37,245 nt of DNA from Actinomadura chibensis NBRC 106107 (GTDB lineage Bacteria > Actinomycetota > Actinomycetes > Streptosporangiales > Streptosporangiaceae), in contig NZ_BCQP01000023.1 in NCBI RefSeq assembly GCF_001552135.1, positions 1 through 37,245 on the forward strand. The letters are read 5' to 3'. Position numbers and translations under genes: made by a program. The notes beneath the pieces are model-generated. The model ran no database searches. It was not told the DNA's origin and saw only the letters and a list, made by a program, of their open reading frames with translations. Positions 8,450-15,791 of this stretch are shown piece by piece (within the stretch, counting starts at the first letter, position 1; every line of letters begins with the position of its first letter).

Positions 8450-8776
8450 TCAGGACGGATCAGGCGGGGGGCGGAGCGAGTCCAGGCGGCGGGCGAGTTC
8501 GTCGCGTTCGCGGGTGACCTCGGCCAGTTCGTGCTGAAGCTCGAAGATGCGGCGGATGGCGGGGAGCGTCATGCCCTCGTCCATCATGACCACGACCTGC
8601 TGGATGCGGCCGATCTCGTGGCGGGAGTAGCGGCGCTGCCCGCCCGCCGACCGCCGCGGCGAGACCACCTGGTGATCGTCGATGCGGCGCAGGAACGCCT
8701 GCCGCACGTCGAGCATGTCGGCGACCTGGCCCACCGTGAACAGGGCCGCGTGCTCGTCGTCCAAGGGCAGCGTCAC
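8450..8776 (-). CDS. MerR/HspR-like transcriptional regulator
   Basis: A 108-residue MerR-family protein with GTG start at 8776 and GGGAGAG upstream. The winged HTH is visible as FTVGQVADMLDVRQAFLRRIDDHQVVSP, then GGQRRYSRHEIGRIQQVVVMMDEGMTL, followed by a coiled coil (LQHELAEVTRERDELARRLDSL) for dimerisation. Length and motif layout match HspR-type regulators that control chaperone genes. It follows the Hsp20 gene by 181 nt on the same strand and probably controls it through the operator described at 9467-9510. Unlike HspR of the dnaK operon, it is linked to hsp20 only. No cysteine metal-sensing motif is present, so a metal-responsive role is unlikely. Confidence 0.85.
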   Translation of the reverse strand: MTLPLDDEHAALFTVGQVADMLDVRQAFLRRIDDHQVVSPRRSAGGQRRYSRHEIGRIQQVVVMMDEGMTLPAIRRIFELQHELAEVTRERDELARRLDSLRPPPDPS

Positions 8777-8957
8777 GTTCTCTCCCTTCGGCTCCGGGCG
8801 CCGCGGGCCCGTGGCGAACCTGGTCGTCGACCGGACGCGCGCGGCCCCACTCCGGGCGGGGGCGGCGTGTGGCGTGCCGTCCTCCGCCGGAGCGGGGCCG
8901 CGCGGACCGGCTCGGACACCGGGTCGGCTTCACCCGATGGCCGGTGTGGGGCGCCGG

Positions 8958-9398
8958 TCAGGCCCGGATGGACTTGCGGTTGCCGCCCGTCTGCTGGACG
9001 GCGACCTTGCGTGGCCTGGCCTTCTCCAGCACCGGGATCCGGACGGCGAGGACGCCGTTGTCGTAGGCGGCCTCGATCTTCTCGGCGTCCAGGTGGTCGG
9101 AGAGGTAGACCCGGCGGGTGAAGGAGCCCATCGGCCGCTCGCGGACGAACACGCGCTCGTCCTCGCCGAACTCCTCCTCGCGCCGCGCGCTCACCGACAG
9201 GACGCCGCGGTCCACGGTGACCTCGATCGAGCCGGGGTCGATGCCGGGAAGGTCGAACCGCAGGACGACGTCGTCGGCGCGGCGGATGCCGTCCATCGCC
9301 ATGCCCGCGCCGTTGCCGTTCCCGGTGACCTGCCGCACCGCCCGGTCGAACTGGCGCTCGAACTCCTGCACGAACGGGTCGATCGACGTCAGCAGCAT
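8958..9398 (-). CDS. Hsp20/alpha-crystallin small heat-shock protein
   Basis: A 146-residue small heat-shock protein. The alpha-crystallin domain covers about residues 40-130: VVLRFDLPGIDPGSIEVTVD, GVLSVSARREEE, FVRERPMGSFTRRVYLSDHL and the C-terminal strand signature YDNGVLAVRIPV. The N-terminus (MLLTSIDPFVQEFERQFDRA) is typical of actinobacterial Hsp18/Hsp20. These proteins hold unfolding clients for ATP-dependent chaperones. The C-terminal I-x-I-type anchor is not obvious. GGAGGTG precedes the ATG. It leads the hsp20-merR(-STAS) unit and is likely heat-inducible through the adjacent MerR-like protein. Confidence 0.93.
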   Translation of the reverse strand: MLLTSIDPFVQEFERQFDRAVRQVTGNGNGAGMAMDGIRRADDVVLRFDLPGIDPGSIEVTVDRGVLSVSARREEEFGEDERVFVRERPMGSFTRRVYLSDHLDAEKIEAAYDNGVLAVRIPVLEKARPRKVAVQQTGGNRKSIRA

Positions 9399-9466
9399 CG
9401 TCGCTTCACCTCCGAAGATCCCCGGGACCCTCCATGCCCGGGAGCGTTGACCTGTACAGAGAGGAA

Positions 9467-9510
9467 ACCTACAACTGAAAGTATAGGTAACTGGATCCGA
9501 GGTCTGTCAA
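9467..9510 (-). promoter_or_regulatory. hsp20 promoter with 19-nt spacer and inverted repeat
   Basis: On the minus strand a perfect TTGACA (complement of 9505-9510) and TATACT (complement of 9480-9485) are 19 nt apart, the stretched spacing characteristic of MerR-regulated promoters. An imperfect inverted repeat ACCTA-N12-TAGGT (9467-9488) overlaps the -10 element. The hsp20 start codon lies about 70 nt downstream. Confidence 0.6.
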
Positions 9511-9540
9511 CCCTGGCGGCGGGATGCCTTGTTTCCCAGG

Positions 9541-10929
9541 TCAGACGACGGCGTCGCTGGGTTCTTCGCGGCGCGACTTGATCTCGTAGGCGAGGAGCGT
9601 CCCGCCGACGGCCACGGCGACCGCGCCGACGACCGGGAGCGCCTCGGGCGACGAGGCGACCGCGGCGAACGCCAGCACCAGCAGCGCCACCACGACGCGG
9701 CTCAGCCAGGGGAACCCCCACATCCGCAGCCGGAGCAGCTCGGGCGACTCGGCCTCCATGCGGCGGCGCAGCCGCAACTGGCTGAGCGCCACGAAGACGT
9801 AGAGCAGCAGCACCAGCAGCCCGGCGGTGTTGATCAGCAGGTCGAAGGCGTCGTCCCCGGCCGCGAACGCGGCGGTCATCAGCACCAGCGCGAGCGCGGC
9901 GCCGCCGAGCAGCGCGGGCGCGGGGACCCCGGACGCGCGCACCCGGGCCGCCGCGGCCGGGGCGTCGCCGCGGGCGGCCATCGCGCCGAGCACGCGCGAC
10001 GCCGCGTACAGCGCGGCGTTCATCACCGACAGGACCGCGACGAGGATGACCCACGTCATCAGGGTCGCCGCGCCGGGGACGCCGAGTTCGGCGATGGCCG
10101 TCGCGAACGGGCTGTCGGTGCCGTTCGCCGGGACGCGGTTCCACGGCACGACCGCCAGGATGACCAGCACCGAGCCGACGTAGAAGATCAGGACCCGCCA
10201 GACCACCCGCAGGGTGGCCCGCGCGACCTCCTTCGCGGGTTCGGCCGACTCTGCCGCCGCGATGGTGACGATCTCCGCGCCGAAGTAGGAGAACAGCACC
10301 GTGACGAGGGCGGTGAGGACCGCGCCCCAGCCCTTCGGGGCGAACCCGCCGTGGTCGGTCAGCGCGCTGAGCCCGCCGCCCGCGCCGTCGGACGGCCACA
10401 GCCCGAGGACGTACAGCGCCCCGGCGACGAGGAACGCCACGATCAGCGCGACCTTGGCCGAGGCCAGCCAGAACTCGGTCTCGCCGAACAGCCGCACCGA
10501 GACGAGGTTGGCCGCGGTGAGCGCGACCAGCAGCGCGACGGCGGTCGGCAGCACCGGGACGTCGCCGGACAGCGAGTGCAGCAGCTTCGCCCCGGCCACG
10601 CCCTCGAACGCGACCGCGACGATCGCGAAGAGCCAGTAGCACCAGCCCACGAGGAACCCGGCGCGCGGGCCGAGCGCCGTCCCGGCGTAGTCGGCGAACG
10701 AGCCCGCCGAGGGCCGCGCGGCGGCCATCTCGCCGAGCATCCGCATCACCAGGATGACGATCAGGCCGCCGAGGACGTAGGCGACCAGCGCCGCCGGGCC
10801 GGTCTCGGCGATCACCTTGCCGCTGCTGACGAACAGGCCGGCGCTGATGACCCCGCCGATCCCGATCATGGTCATGTGCCGTCGTTTGAGTCCGCGGTGG
10901 AGCGATCCCCCGCTGTCGTGCCCGGTCAT
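9541..10929 (-). CDS. APC-superfamily amino-acid permease
   Basis: A 462-residue, roughly 12-helix permease of the amino-acid transporter (AAT) branch. The family signature is at the N-terminus: LHRGLKRRHMTMIGIGGVIS then AGLFVSSGKVIAETGPAALV. Other conserved parts are PSAGSFADYAGTALGPRAGF and the helix-6-like VTVLFSYFGAEIVTIAAAES, which carries the substrate/proton region. Related proteins import GABA, proline or aromatic amino acids by proton symport; I cannot choose. The start at 10929 is preferred because GGAG lies about 10 nt upstream and the signature then sits at residue 8; a longer frame to 11037 adds a Pro/Arg-rich tail without support. It is monocistronic, separated from the crotonase gene by a hairpin. 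Confidence 0.88.
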   Translation of the reverse strand: MTGHDSGGSLHRGLKRRHMTMIGIGGVISAGLFVSSGKVIAETGPAALVAYVLGGLIVILVMRMLGEMAAARPSAGSFADYAGTALGPRAGFLVGWCYWLFAIVAVAFEGVAGAKLLHSLSGDVPVLPTAVALLVALTAANLVSVRLFGETEFWLASAKVALIVAFLVAGALYVLGLWPSDGAGGGLSALTDHGGFAPKGWGAVLTALVTVLFSYFGAEIVTIAAAESAEPAKEVARATLRVVWRVLIFYVGSVLVILAVVPWNRVPANGTDSPFATAIAELGVPGAATLMTWVILVAVLSVMNAALYAASRVLGAMAARGDAPAAAARVRASGVPAPALLGGAALALVLMTAAFAAGDDAFDLLINTAGLLVLLLYVFVALSQLRLRRRMEAESPELLRLRMWGFPWLSRVVVALLVLAFAAVASSPEALPVVGAVAVAVGGTLLAYEIKSRREEPSDAVV

Positions 10930-11024
10930 GGCGTTCGGCTCCCTGCTGTTTCGGGGAAAGGGGAGGTCGGGACCCGGCCCGTGGGCGGGCCGGGCCCTCG
11001 TTGATCGCGGGGGGCGGGAGCGGG

Positions 11025-11053
11025 CGGCGGCGGGCACGGGCGGCCCGCCGCCG
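11025..11053 (-). terminator. GC-rich hairpin after the acyl-CoA operon
   Basis: An 11-bp perfect stem (11025-11035 with 11043-11053) and 7-nt loop lie about 45 nt downstream of the crotonase stop, between two same-strand genes. It would end the TetR operon transcript before the permease gene. Confidence 0.55.
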
Positions 11054-11096
11054 GGACGGGGACGGCGGGGGCCTGCGGCAGCCCGCCGTCCGGCGG

Positions 11097-11885
11097 TCAG
11101 GCGCCGCGGTAGACGGCGGGGCGGCGCTCGACGAAGGAGCGGACGCCTTCGAGGACGTCCTGGCTGCGCAGGCAGGCCAGCAGTCCCTCGGTCTCCAGGT
11201 CGAGCACCTCTTCCAGGTCCAGCTCCCAGACCCGGTGCATGGCCTCCTTGATCAGCCGGATCGGGGTGGGCGCGGCGGCGGCGACGCGCTCGGCCAGCTC
11301 AAGCGCCGCGTCGAGCAGCGCGTCGTCGGGGACGAGCCTGCTGACCAGCCCGGCGCGGTACGCCTCGGCGGCGTCGATCGTCTCGCCGGACAGCAGCAGG
11401 TCGACCGCGCGGCCGTGGCCGACCAGGCGGGGCAGCGAGTACAGCACGCCGTTGCTCGGGAACAGGCCGCGGTGCACCTCCTTGAAGGCGAACGACGCGG
11501 CATGCCCGGCCAGCCGCAGGTCGCTGGCGATGGACAGCTCCACGCCGACGCCGACCGCGATCCCGTTGACCGCCGCGATGATCACCTTCGGGTGGCCGGT
11601 GAAGCGGCGGGTGAGGTCCTGCAGCGCGGCGGTCCGCTCGACCAGGTCGGCGTCGGTTCCGGCGGCCAGTTGCGCGCCCGCCTCCTTGAGGTCGGTGCCC
11701 GCCGAGAAGGCCCGGCCGGTGCCGGTGAGGACGACCGCGCCCACCTTGTCGTCGCTTGCGGCCTCGTCCAGGGCGGCGACTAGCTCTCCATAGGTGCGCT
11801 GCCGGAAGGCGTTGAGCGCTTCGGGCCGGTCGAAGGTGACCACCATGGTCGAGCCGTCGCGGCGCACTCGCAGATCGGTGCTCAT
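11097..11885 (-). CDS. Enoyl-CoA hydratase/isomerase (crotonase) family protein
   Basis: A 262-residue crotonase. The oxyanion-hole segments are present (FSAGTDLKEAG near residue 65; AVNGIAVGVGVELSIASDLR near 105-125). One catalytic Glu is conserved in FKEVHRGLFPSNGVLY, the equivalent of Glu144 of rat hydratase. The position of the second Glu (Glu164) is Asp in GRAVDLLLSGETID, so plain enoyl-CoA hydration is not certain; isomerase or other crotonase chemistry is possible. The C-terminus (SFVERRPAVYRG) is the usual end. The ATG overlaps the TGA of the acyl-CoA ligase by 4 nt. With the ligase it would activate and then convert a carboxylic acid. The genes follow their own TetR regulator. Confidence 0.88.
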   Translation of the reverse strand: MSTDLRVRRDGSTMVVTFDRPEALNAFRQRTYGELVAALDEAASDDKVGAVVLTGTGRAFSAGTDLKEAGAQLAAGTDADLVERTAALQDLTRRFTGHPKVIIAAVNGIAVGVGVELSIASDLRLAGHAASFAFKEVHRGLFPSNGVLYSLPRLVGHGRAVDLLLSGETIDAAEAYRAGLVSRLVPDDALLDAALELAERVAAAAPTPIRLIKEAMHRVWELDLEEVLDLETEGLLACLRSQDVLEGVRSFVERRPAVYRGA

Positions 11886-13468
11886 CGGGTTCCCTTCCGG
11901 GCGTCGTAGGCGCCGTCCCGTCCAGCGGGCAGCAGATGTTTGGCGATGCGTTCGGACGGCGTCATCGGGAACTCCTCGACGAACTCCACGAACCTCGGCG
12001 TCTTGAAGTCGGCCAGCCGCTCGCGGACGTAGGCGACCAGCTCGGCCGGCTCGACGGGGGCGGCGGGCTGGACGAACGCCTTGACCTCCTCGCCGAACAG
12101 GTCGTCCGGCACGGGGACGACGGCGGCGGCCCGCACCGCGGGGTGGCCCGCCAGGACGGCCTCCACCTCGGCGGCGGCGATGTTCTCGCTGCCGCGCCTG
12201 ATCATCTCCTTGAGCCGTCCGACCAGGTGGTAGTGGCCGCGCTCGTCCCGGTAGCCGAGGTCGCCCATGGGGTACCAGCCGTCGCGGAACAGCGGCTCGT
12301 CCCGGTTCCAGTAGCCGGTCAGCATCGGCTCGCCGCGCGCGACGATCTCGCCGACCTCGCCGTCGGCGGCGTCGGTCCCGTCCTCCCGGACGATCTTGGC
12401 CTCCTTGCCGGGGACGGGCCGTCCCATCGCGCCGGTGCCGACGCAGCTGGTGTCCTCCGGCGGGACGGCCAGCACGACCCCCGCCTCGGTGCTGCCGTAC
12501 GCCTCCCGCCACGGCGCGCCCCAGCGCTCCTCGATCGTCGCGTGCAGGGCGGGCGTGATGCCCGAGCACAGGACGAGCCGGACGCGGTGGGAACGGTCCA
12601 GTTCGGGGTCGGGCGGCTGCTTGAGCAGCAGCAGCGGCATCGTCCCGAGGACGTAGAAGAAGGTCGCGCCGTGCTCGCGGACGGACGGCCAGAACCCCGA
12701 CGCGGAGAAGCGCGGCAGGATCACCAGCGGGATGCCGGTCAGCAGGCACAGCACCGTGTTCCACTGCGGGTCCATGTAGTAGAAGGGCTGCGCGGTGAGG
12801 TCCACGTCGTCCGGCGTGACGGCGGCGACGTCGGCCGCGAGCTCGGCGAGGTGGAGCCAGTAGCGGTGGGTGAGCATGCAGCCCTTGGGGAACCCGGTCG
12901 TCCCCGACGTGTACTGGAGGTTGACCAGGTCGTCCCAGCCGATGTCGGGCAGGTCGCGGACGCCGGGCGCGGCGGCCATCTCGGCGCCCGCGTCGAAGGC
13001 GCCGGAAGTGCGGGCGGCTTCGGGCGCGGGTCCGGCGTCGGCGGGGTCGAGCAGCCCGACCTCGCCGAACTCCAGGGCCAGCAGCGCCTCGGCGGCGGCC
13101 GCCGTGCCCGCGAGGGCCAGCGCGGCGCCGGAGTCCCGGACGACGTAGGCCAGGTCGGCGCTGCGGTAGCCGGGGTTCACCGGGACGATCACCGCGCCGA
13201 GCTTGGCGATCGCCAGCCACGCGACAGGGAAGCCGACGCCGTTGTCCAGCATCACCGCGACCCGGTCGCCGCGCCGGACGCCGTGCGCGGCCAGCACGCC
13301 CGCGAGCCGGTTGGTCAGCTCCTCGACCCGCGCGACGGTGGTCTCGGTCCCGCCGAAGCGGAACAGCACCCGGTCGCCGTCGGCCTCCGCCCGGGCGCGG
13401 AGCAGCCCGCTGAGGCCCCCGGCGATCTCCACGGCCGTCCGCCCGCCGTCCGGCGGCGCGGCGGTCAC
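11882..13468 (-). CDS. AMP-forming acyl-CoA ligase
   Basis: A 528-residue member of the acyl-adenylating (ANL) superfamily. The P-loop LQYTSGTTGFPKGCMLTH is near residue 165; the A5 motif REAYGSTEAG is near 305; GWYPMGDLGYRDERGHYHLV and GRLKEMIRRGSENIAAAEVE are the A7/A8 motifs. The final A10 motif reads MTPSERIAKHLL, with Arg where the catalytic adenylation Lys usually sits (GKI); this variant occurs in some CaiC-like ligases. Sequence style resembles crotonobetaine/carnitine or medium-chain acid CoA ligases. The GTG at 13468 overlaps the TetR stop (GTGA); the in-frame extension upstream lies within tetR and is Arg-rich shadow. The product feeds the coupled crotonase. Confidence 0.88.
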   Translation of the reverse strand: MTAAPPDGGRTAVEIAGGLSGLLRARAEADGDRVLFRFGGTETTVARVEELTNRLAGVLAAHGVRRGDRVAVMLDNGVGFPVAWLAIAKLGAVIVPVNPGYRSADLAYVVRDSGAALALAGTAAAAEALLALEFGEVGLLDPADAGPAPEAARTSGAFDAGAEMAAAPGVRDLPDIGWDDLVNLQYTSGTTGFPKGCMLTHRYWLHLAELAADVAAVTPDDVDLTAQPFYYMDPQWNTVLCLLTGIPLVILPRFSASGFWPSVREHGATFFYVLGTMPLLLLKQPPDPELDRSHRVRLVLCSGITPALHATIEERWGAPWREAYGSTEAGVVLAVPPEDTSCVGTGAMGRPVPGKEAKIVREDGTDAADGEVGEIVARGEPMLTGYWNRDEPLFRDGWYPMGDLGYRDERGHYHLVGRLKEMIRRGSENIAAAEVEAVLAGHPAVRAAAVVPVPDDLFGEEVKAFVQPAAPVEPAELVAYVRERLADFKTPRFVEFVEEFPMTPSERIAKHLLPAGRDGAYDARKGTR

Positions 13469-14094
13469 GCGCGCCGCCGGGTGGCGAGGTCGAACATCGT
13501 CACCAGCTCGGCGGCGCAGTCGGCCAGGTCGATGGCCTCCTCGTCGAAGACCCACTGGAGCATCACGCCGTCGATCGCGCCCTGGACGGTGGCGGCCAGC
13601 GTGCCCGGCGCGAAGTCGCGGAAGTCGCCGTCGGCCTGGCCGCGCCGCAGGATGCCCTCCAGGTGGTGGCGGCACGGGTCGTACATGTCGGCGTTGAAGC
13701 GGCGCTTGGCCTCCGGCGACCCGAAGCTGCCCCAGATGTCCACCAGCGCGACGAAGTTGGCGCGGTTGGCCGCCATGAACTCGAAACTGGCCTCGATGAA
13801 GGCGCGCAGGCGGCGCGGGGCGTCCGGGGCGCGGTCCACCCTGGCCTTGATGAACCGGTTGGTCTCCGCGAACAGCGCGTTGACCACCTGCTCTATCAAC
13901 TCGTCCTTGCCGGCGAAGTGGTAGGAGATCACGCCCTTGCTGACGCCGACGTCCTGGGCGATCCGGGCCAGCGACGCCTGCGGCAGCCCGGCGGTGGCGA
14001 TGGTGGAGATCGCGCCCTCCACGATCTGCCGCCGCCGGGCCTCCTCGATGAACGAAGCCTTCTTCTGGCTGCCCTGATCAGTTTTTGACCGCAT
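13465..14094 (-). CDS. TetR-family regulator of the acyl-CoA operon
   Basis: A 209-residue TetR repressor. The HTH occupies residues about 20-65 (RRQIVEGAISTIATAGLPQA, then LARIAQDVGVSKGVISYHFA and GKDELIEQVV). The C-terminal half is helical, ending in the ligand-binding part (FAPGTLAATVQGAIDGVMLQWV). It is the first gene of a run joined by 4-nt overlaps to the acyl-CoA ligase and crotonase, suggesting a CoA-ester or carboxylic-acid ligand. No ribosome site precedes the ATG; a -10-like TTGAAT lies 7 nt before it, so the mRNA may be leaderless. A 16-bp palindromic sequence over the start codon recurs at the start of the serine hydrolase gene (14510), marking the likely operator. Confidence 0.92.
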   Translation of the reverse strand: MRSKTDQGSQKKASFIEEARRRQIVEGAISTIATAGLPQASLARIAQDVGVSKGVISYHFAGKDELIEQVVNALFAETNRFIKARVDRAPDAPRRLRAFIEASFEFMAANRANFVALVDIWGSFGSPEAKRRFNADMYDPCRHHLEGILRRGQADGDFRDFAPGTLAATVQGAIDGVMLQWVFDEEAIDLADCAAELVTMFDLATRRRA

Positions 14095-14131
14095 GGCCAG
14101 AATTCAATCTCGCCGGACGGCCGCGCGGCAA
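14085..14131 (-). promoter_or_regulatory. tetR leaderless promoter with operator over the start codon
   Basis: Minus strand: TTGCCG (14126-14131), 18-nt spacer, TTGAAT (14102-14107), 7 nt, then ATG. The 16-bp CTGGCCATGCGGTCAA (14085-14100) spans the start codon as an imperfect 6-4-6 inverted repeat (YTGRCC-ATGC-GGYCAR). An identical 16-mer covers the start codon of the gene at 14510. Confidence 0.55.
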
Positions 14132-14138
14132 GCCCTGG

Positions 14139-14426
14139 TCAGCGACTGTGCGGTTTCCCCCACCCCGCGCCCGGCCGTTCGCTCGCGCTCTCGCCTGGGC
14201 GGCCGTTCGCCGCGAGGTAGTGCAGCACCGCCAGCACCCGCCGGTTCCCGGACGCCGACGCGGGCAGCCCGAGCTTGGCGAACACGGCGGTGACGTGCTT
14301 CTCGACGGCGCTCAGCGACACGTACATCCGGTCGGCGATGCCGCTGTTGGACCAGCCCTCGGCCATCAGGGCGAGCACTTCGCGCTCCCTCGGGAGCAGG
14401 GAGTCGTCCCAGCCGGAATCGGGCAT
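14139..14426 (-). CDS. Stand-alone LuxR-type HTH protein
   Basis: A 95-residue protein that is essentially only a LuxR/NarL DNA-binding domain: LLPREREVLALMAEGWSNSG, IADRMYVSLSAVEKHVTAVF, AKLGLPASASGNRRVLAVLH. The sequence matches the C-terminal domain of actinobacterial response regulators, but there is no receiver domain. The start at 14426 has an excellent AAGGAGGT site, so the short form is translated rather than being a fragment by accident; a TTG extension to 14519 would only overlap the hydrolase promoter. It may have arisen from a truncated two-component regulator and could act as a constitutive or partner-dependent DNA-binding protein. It sits between tetR and the divergent serine hydrolase gene, ending 44 nt before tetR. 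Confidence 0.82.
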   Translation of the reverse strand: MPDSGWDDSLLPREREVLALMAEGWSNSGIADRMYVSLSAVEKHVTAVFAKLGLPASASGNRRVLAVLHYLAANGRPGESASERPGAGWGKPHSR

Positions 14427-14473
14427 GGCGGCACCTCCTTGGTGCGGGAAACCGCAGAAATCGCGCGGACCTC

Positions 14474-14519
14474 TTGTCTCACTCATACCATCCGGATTGG
14501 ATCCTGGCCATGCGGTCAA
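14474..14519 (+). promoter_or_regulatory. Serine hydrolase leaderless promoter with the same operator
   Basis: Plus strand: TTGTCT (14474-14479), 17-nt spacer, TTGGAT (14497-14502), 7 nt, ATG at 14510. The 16-bp CTGGCCATGCGGTCAA (14504-14519) is identical to that at the tetR start, and similarity extends upstream through the ATTG-AT -10 region. Transcription probably begins at or next to the ATG and is blocked by TetR binding. Confidence 0.55.
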
Positions 14520-15712
14520 GAATCAGCCACCATGGCCAGAAGTCCCGAATGCTCGGCGCCGTCCTGGCCGGTGCGGTGCTCGGCGGCGGCCTCGCCGCCC
14601 CCGCGCTCGCCGCCCCGCCCCTCCCCCGGACGGCGCCGCTCCATGCCGCCGGCAGGGAGGCGGTGAGCGCCCAACTCCGCTGCCTGCTGGACGGCGTCGT
14701 CGCGCCGCCCATCCCCGGCGCGATCCTCTCCATGACCGGACCCGGACGGAGCTTCCAGGGCGCGGCCGGGGTGTACGAGCTGGGCGGACGCCCCCTGCGC
14801 ACCTCCGACACGTTCCGGACGGCGAGCGTCACCAAGACGATGACGGCGGCCGTCGCGCTCCGCCTCGCCGAGCGCGGCGACCTGCGCCTGGACGCGCCCA
14901 TCGGCACCTACCTGGACCGGGAGCTCGTCGCGCGCATCCCGTACGGCTCGCAGATCACCGTCCGGCAACTGCTGAACCACACCGCCGGGGTGTACGACTA
15001 CGTGCAGGACCACGCCTGGTTCCAGTACGTGCTCGACCACCCGTACAAGACCTGGACGCCCCGGGAGCTCATCGACTGGGCGCTGCGTTCGGGCAAGCCC
15101 TACTTCGCGCCCACGCAGGGCTACCACTACTCGGACACGGGGTACGCGCTCGCCGGGCTCGTCATCGAGCGGGCCGCCGGGCAGCCGCTGCACCGGCTGT
15201 ACCGGTCGATGCTGCTCAGGCCGCTGAAGATGGACAGCACCTACCTCGAATGGTGGGAACCGTCCCGCGGCACGCGCGCCCACAGCTACCTCGGCGACCG
15301 CGACACCTACGACTTCAACCCGACGTTCGACACGTTCGGCGGGGGCGGCCTGGTCTCCACCTCGGCCGACCTCAACCGGTTCATCCGCGGCCTGTTCGAG
15401 GGGCGGGTGTTCAAGCGTCCGGCGACGCTCCGGACGATGCTGCAGGTCAGCCCGCAGAGCGTCAAGAGTGGCTCGCCCTACGGCCTCGGCATCAGCCGAG
15501 TGACGGTGACGGGCGGCGAGACCGCCTACGGGCACACCGGCTTCTTCGGCGCGTTCCAGGTCTACGTCCCGAAGAAGCGGGTCGCGGTGACCGGCACGAT
15601 CACCCAGGCCGGGATGGTGGTCAAGGAGAGGTGGAGCGACTTCATCGATAAGGCGGTCCTGGCGAGCATCGGCGGTCGGTCCGCCGAACCCTGCGAGCGC
15701 CAGGCCGGTTAG
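14510..15712 (+). CDS. Secreted beta-lactamase-related serine hydrolase (D-Ala-D-Ala carboxypeptidase-like)
   Basis: A 400-residue class C/serine beta-lactamase family protein. The signal peptide spans roughly residues 1-35 (SRMLGAVLAGAVLGGG, ending ALAAPP). The catalytic SxxK tetrad is SVTK at residues 106-109; the second motif is Tyr207-Ser-Asp in GYHYSDTGYALAG; the third, KTG-like box is HTG in YGHTGFFGAF. These spacings match R61-type DD-carboxypeptidases and related esterases, acting outside the membrane. Relatives hydrolyse peptidoglycan stem peptides, D-amino-acid peptides or esters. The ATG at 14510 is inside the palindrome shared with tetR, so expression probably responds to the TetR ligand. 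An ATG at 14474 would lie in the -35 element; one at 14549 is also possible. Confidence 0.88.
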   Translation: MRSRISHHGQKSRMLGAVLAGAVLGGGLAAPALAAPPLPRTAPLHAAGREAVSAQLRCLLDGVVAPPIPGAILSMTGPGRSFQGAAGVYELGGRPLRTSDTFRTASVTKTMTAAVALRLAERGDLRLDAPIGTYLDRELVARIPYGSQITVRQLLNHTAGVYDYVQDHAWFQYVLDHPYKTWTPRELIDWALRSGKPYFAPTQGYHYSDTGYALAGLVIERAAGQPLHRLYRSMLLRPLKMDSTYLEWWEPSRGTRAHSYLGDRDTYDFNPTFDTFGGGGLVSTSADLNRFIRGLFEGRVFKRPATLRTMLQVSPQSVKSGSPYGLGISRVTVTGGETAYGHTGFFGAFQVYVPKKRVAVTGTITQAGMVVKERWSDFIDKAVLASIGGRSAEPCERQAG

Positions 15713-15732
15713 GACGCCTTCGGAGCCGAGGA

Positions 15733-15767
15733 GGACGGCACCGGGCCCCGCCCGCCCGGTGCCGTCC
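15733..15767. terminator. Convergent hairpin terminator
   Basis: A perfect 14-bp stem (15733-15746 with 15754-15767) with a 7-nt C-rich loop lies between the converging hydrolase and FBP genes, 20-25 nt from each stop codon, so it can serve both. Confidence 0.75.
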
Positions 15768-15791
15768 GGACCGCCGCGGCGGGCTCGCCGA

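Noticed and set aside
9420..9540. HAIR element (CTTGAGT-N7-ACTCAAG) for HspR
   Set aside because: No match found; the ACCTA-N12-TAGGT repeat and stretched promoter are reported instead.
14510..15712. Beta-lactam resistance gene
   Set aside because: Motif set fits the broad DD-peptidase/esterase family; no evidence of beta-lactamase activity or a resistance context.
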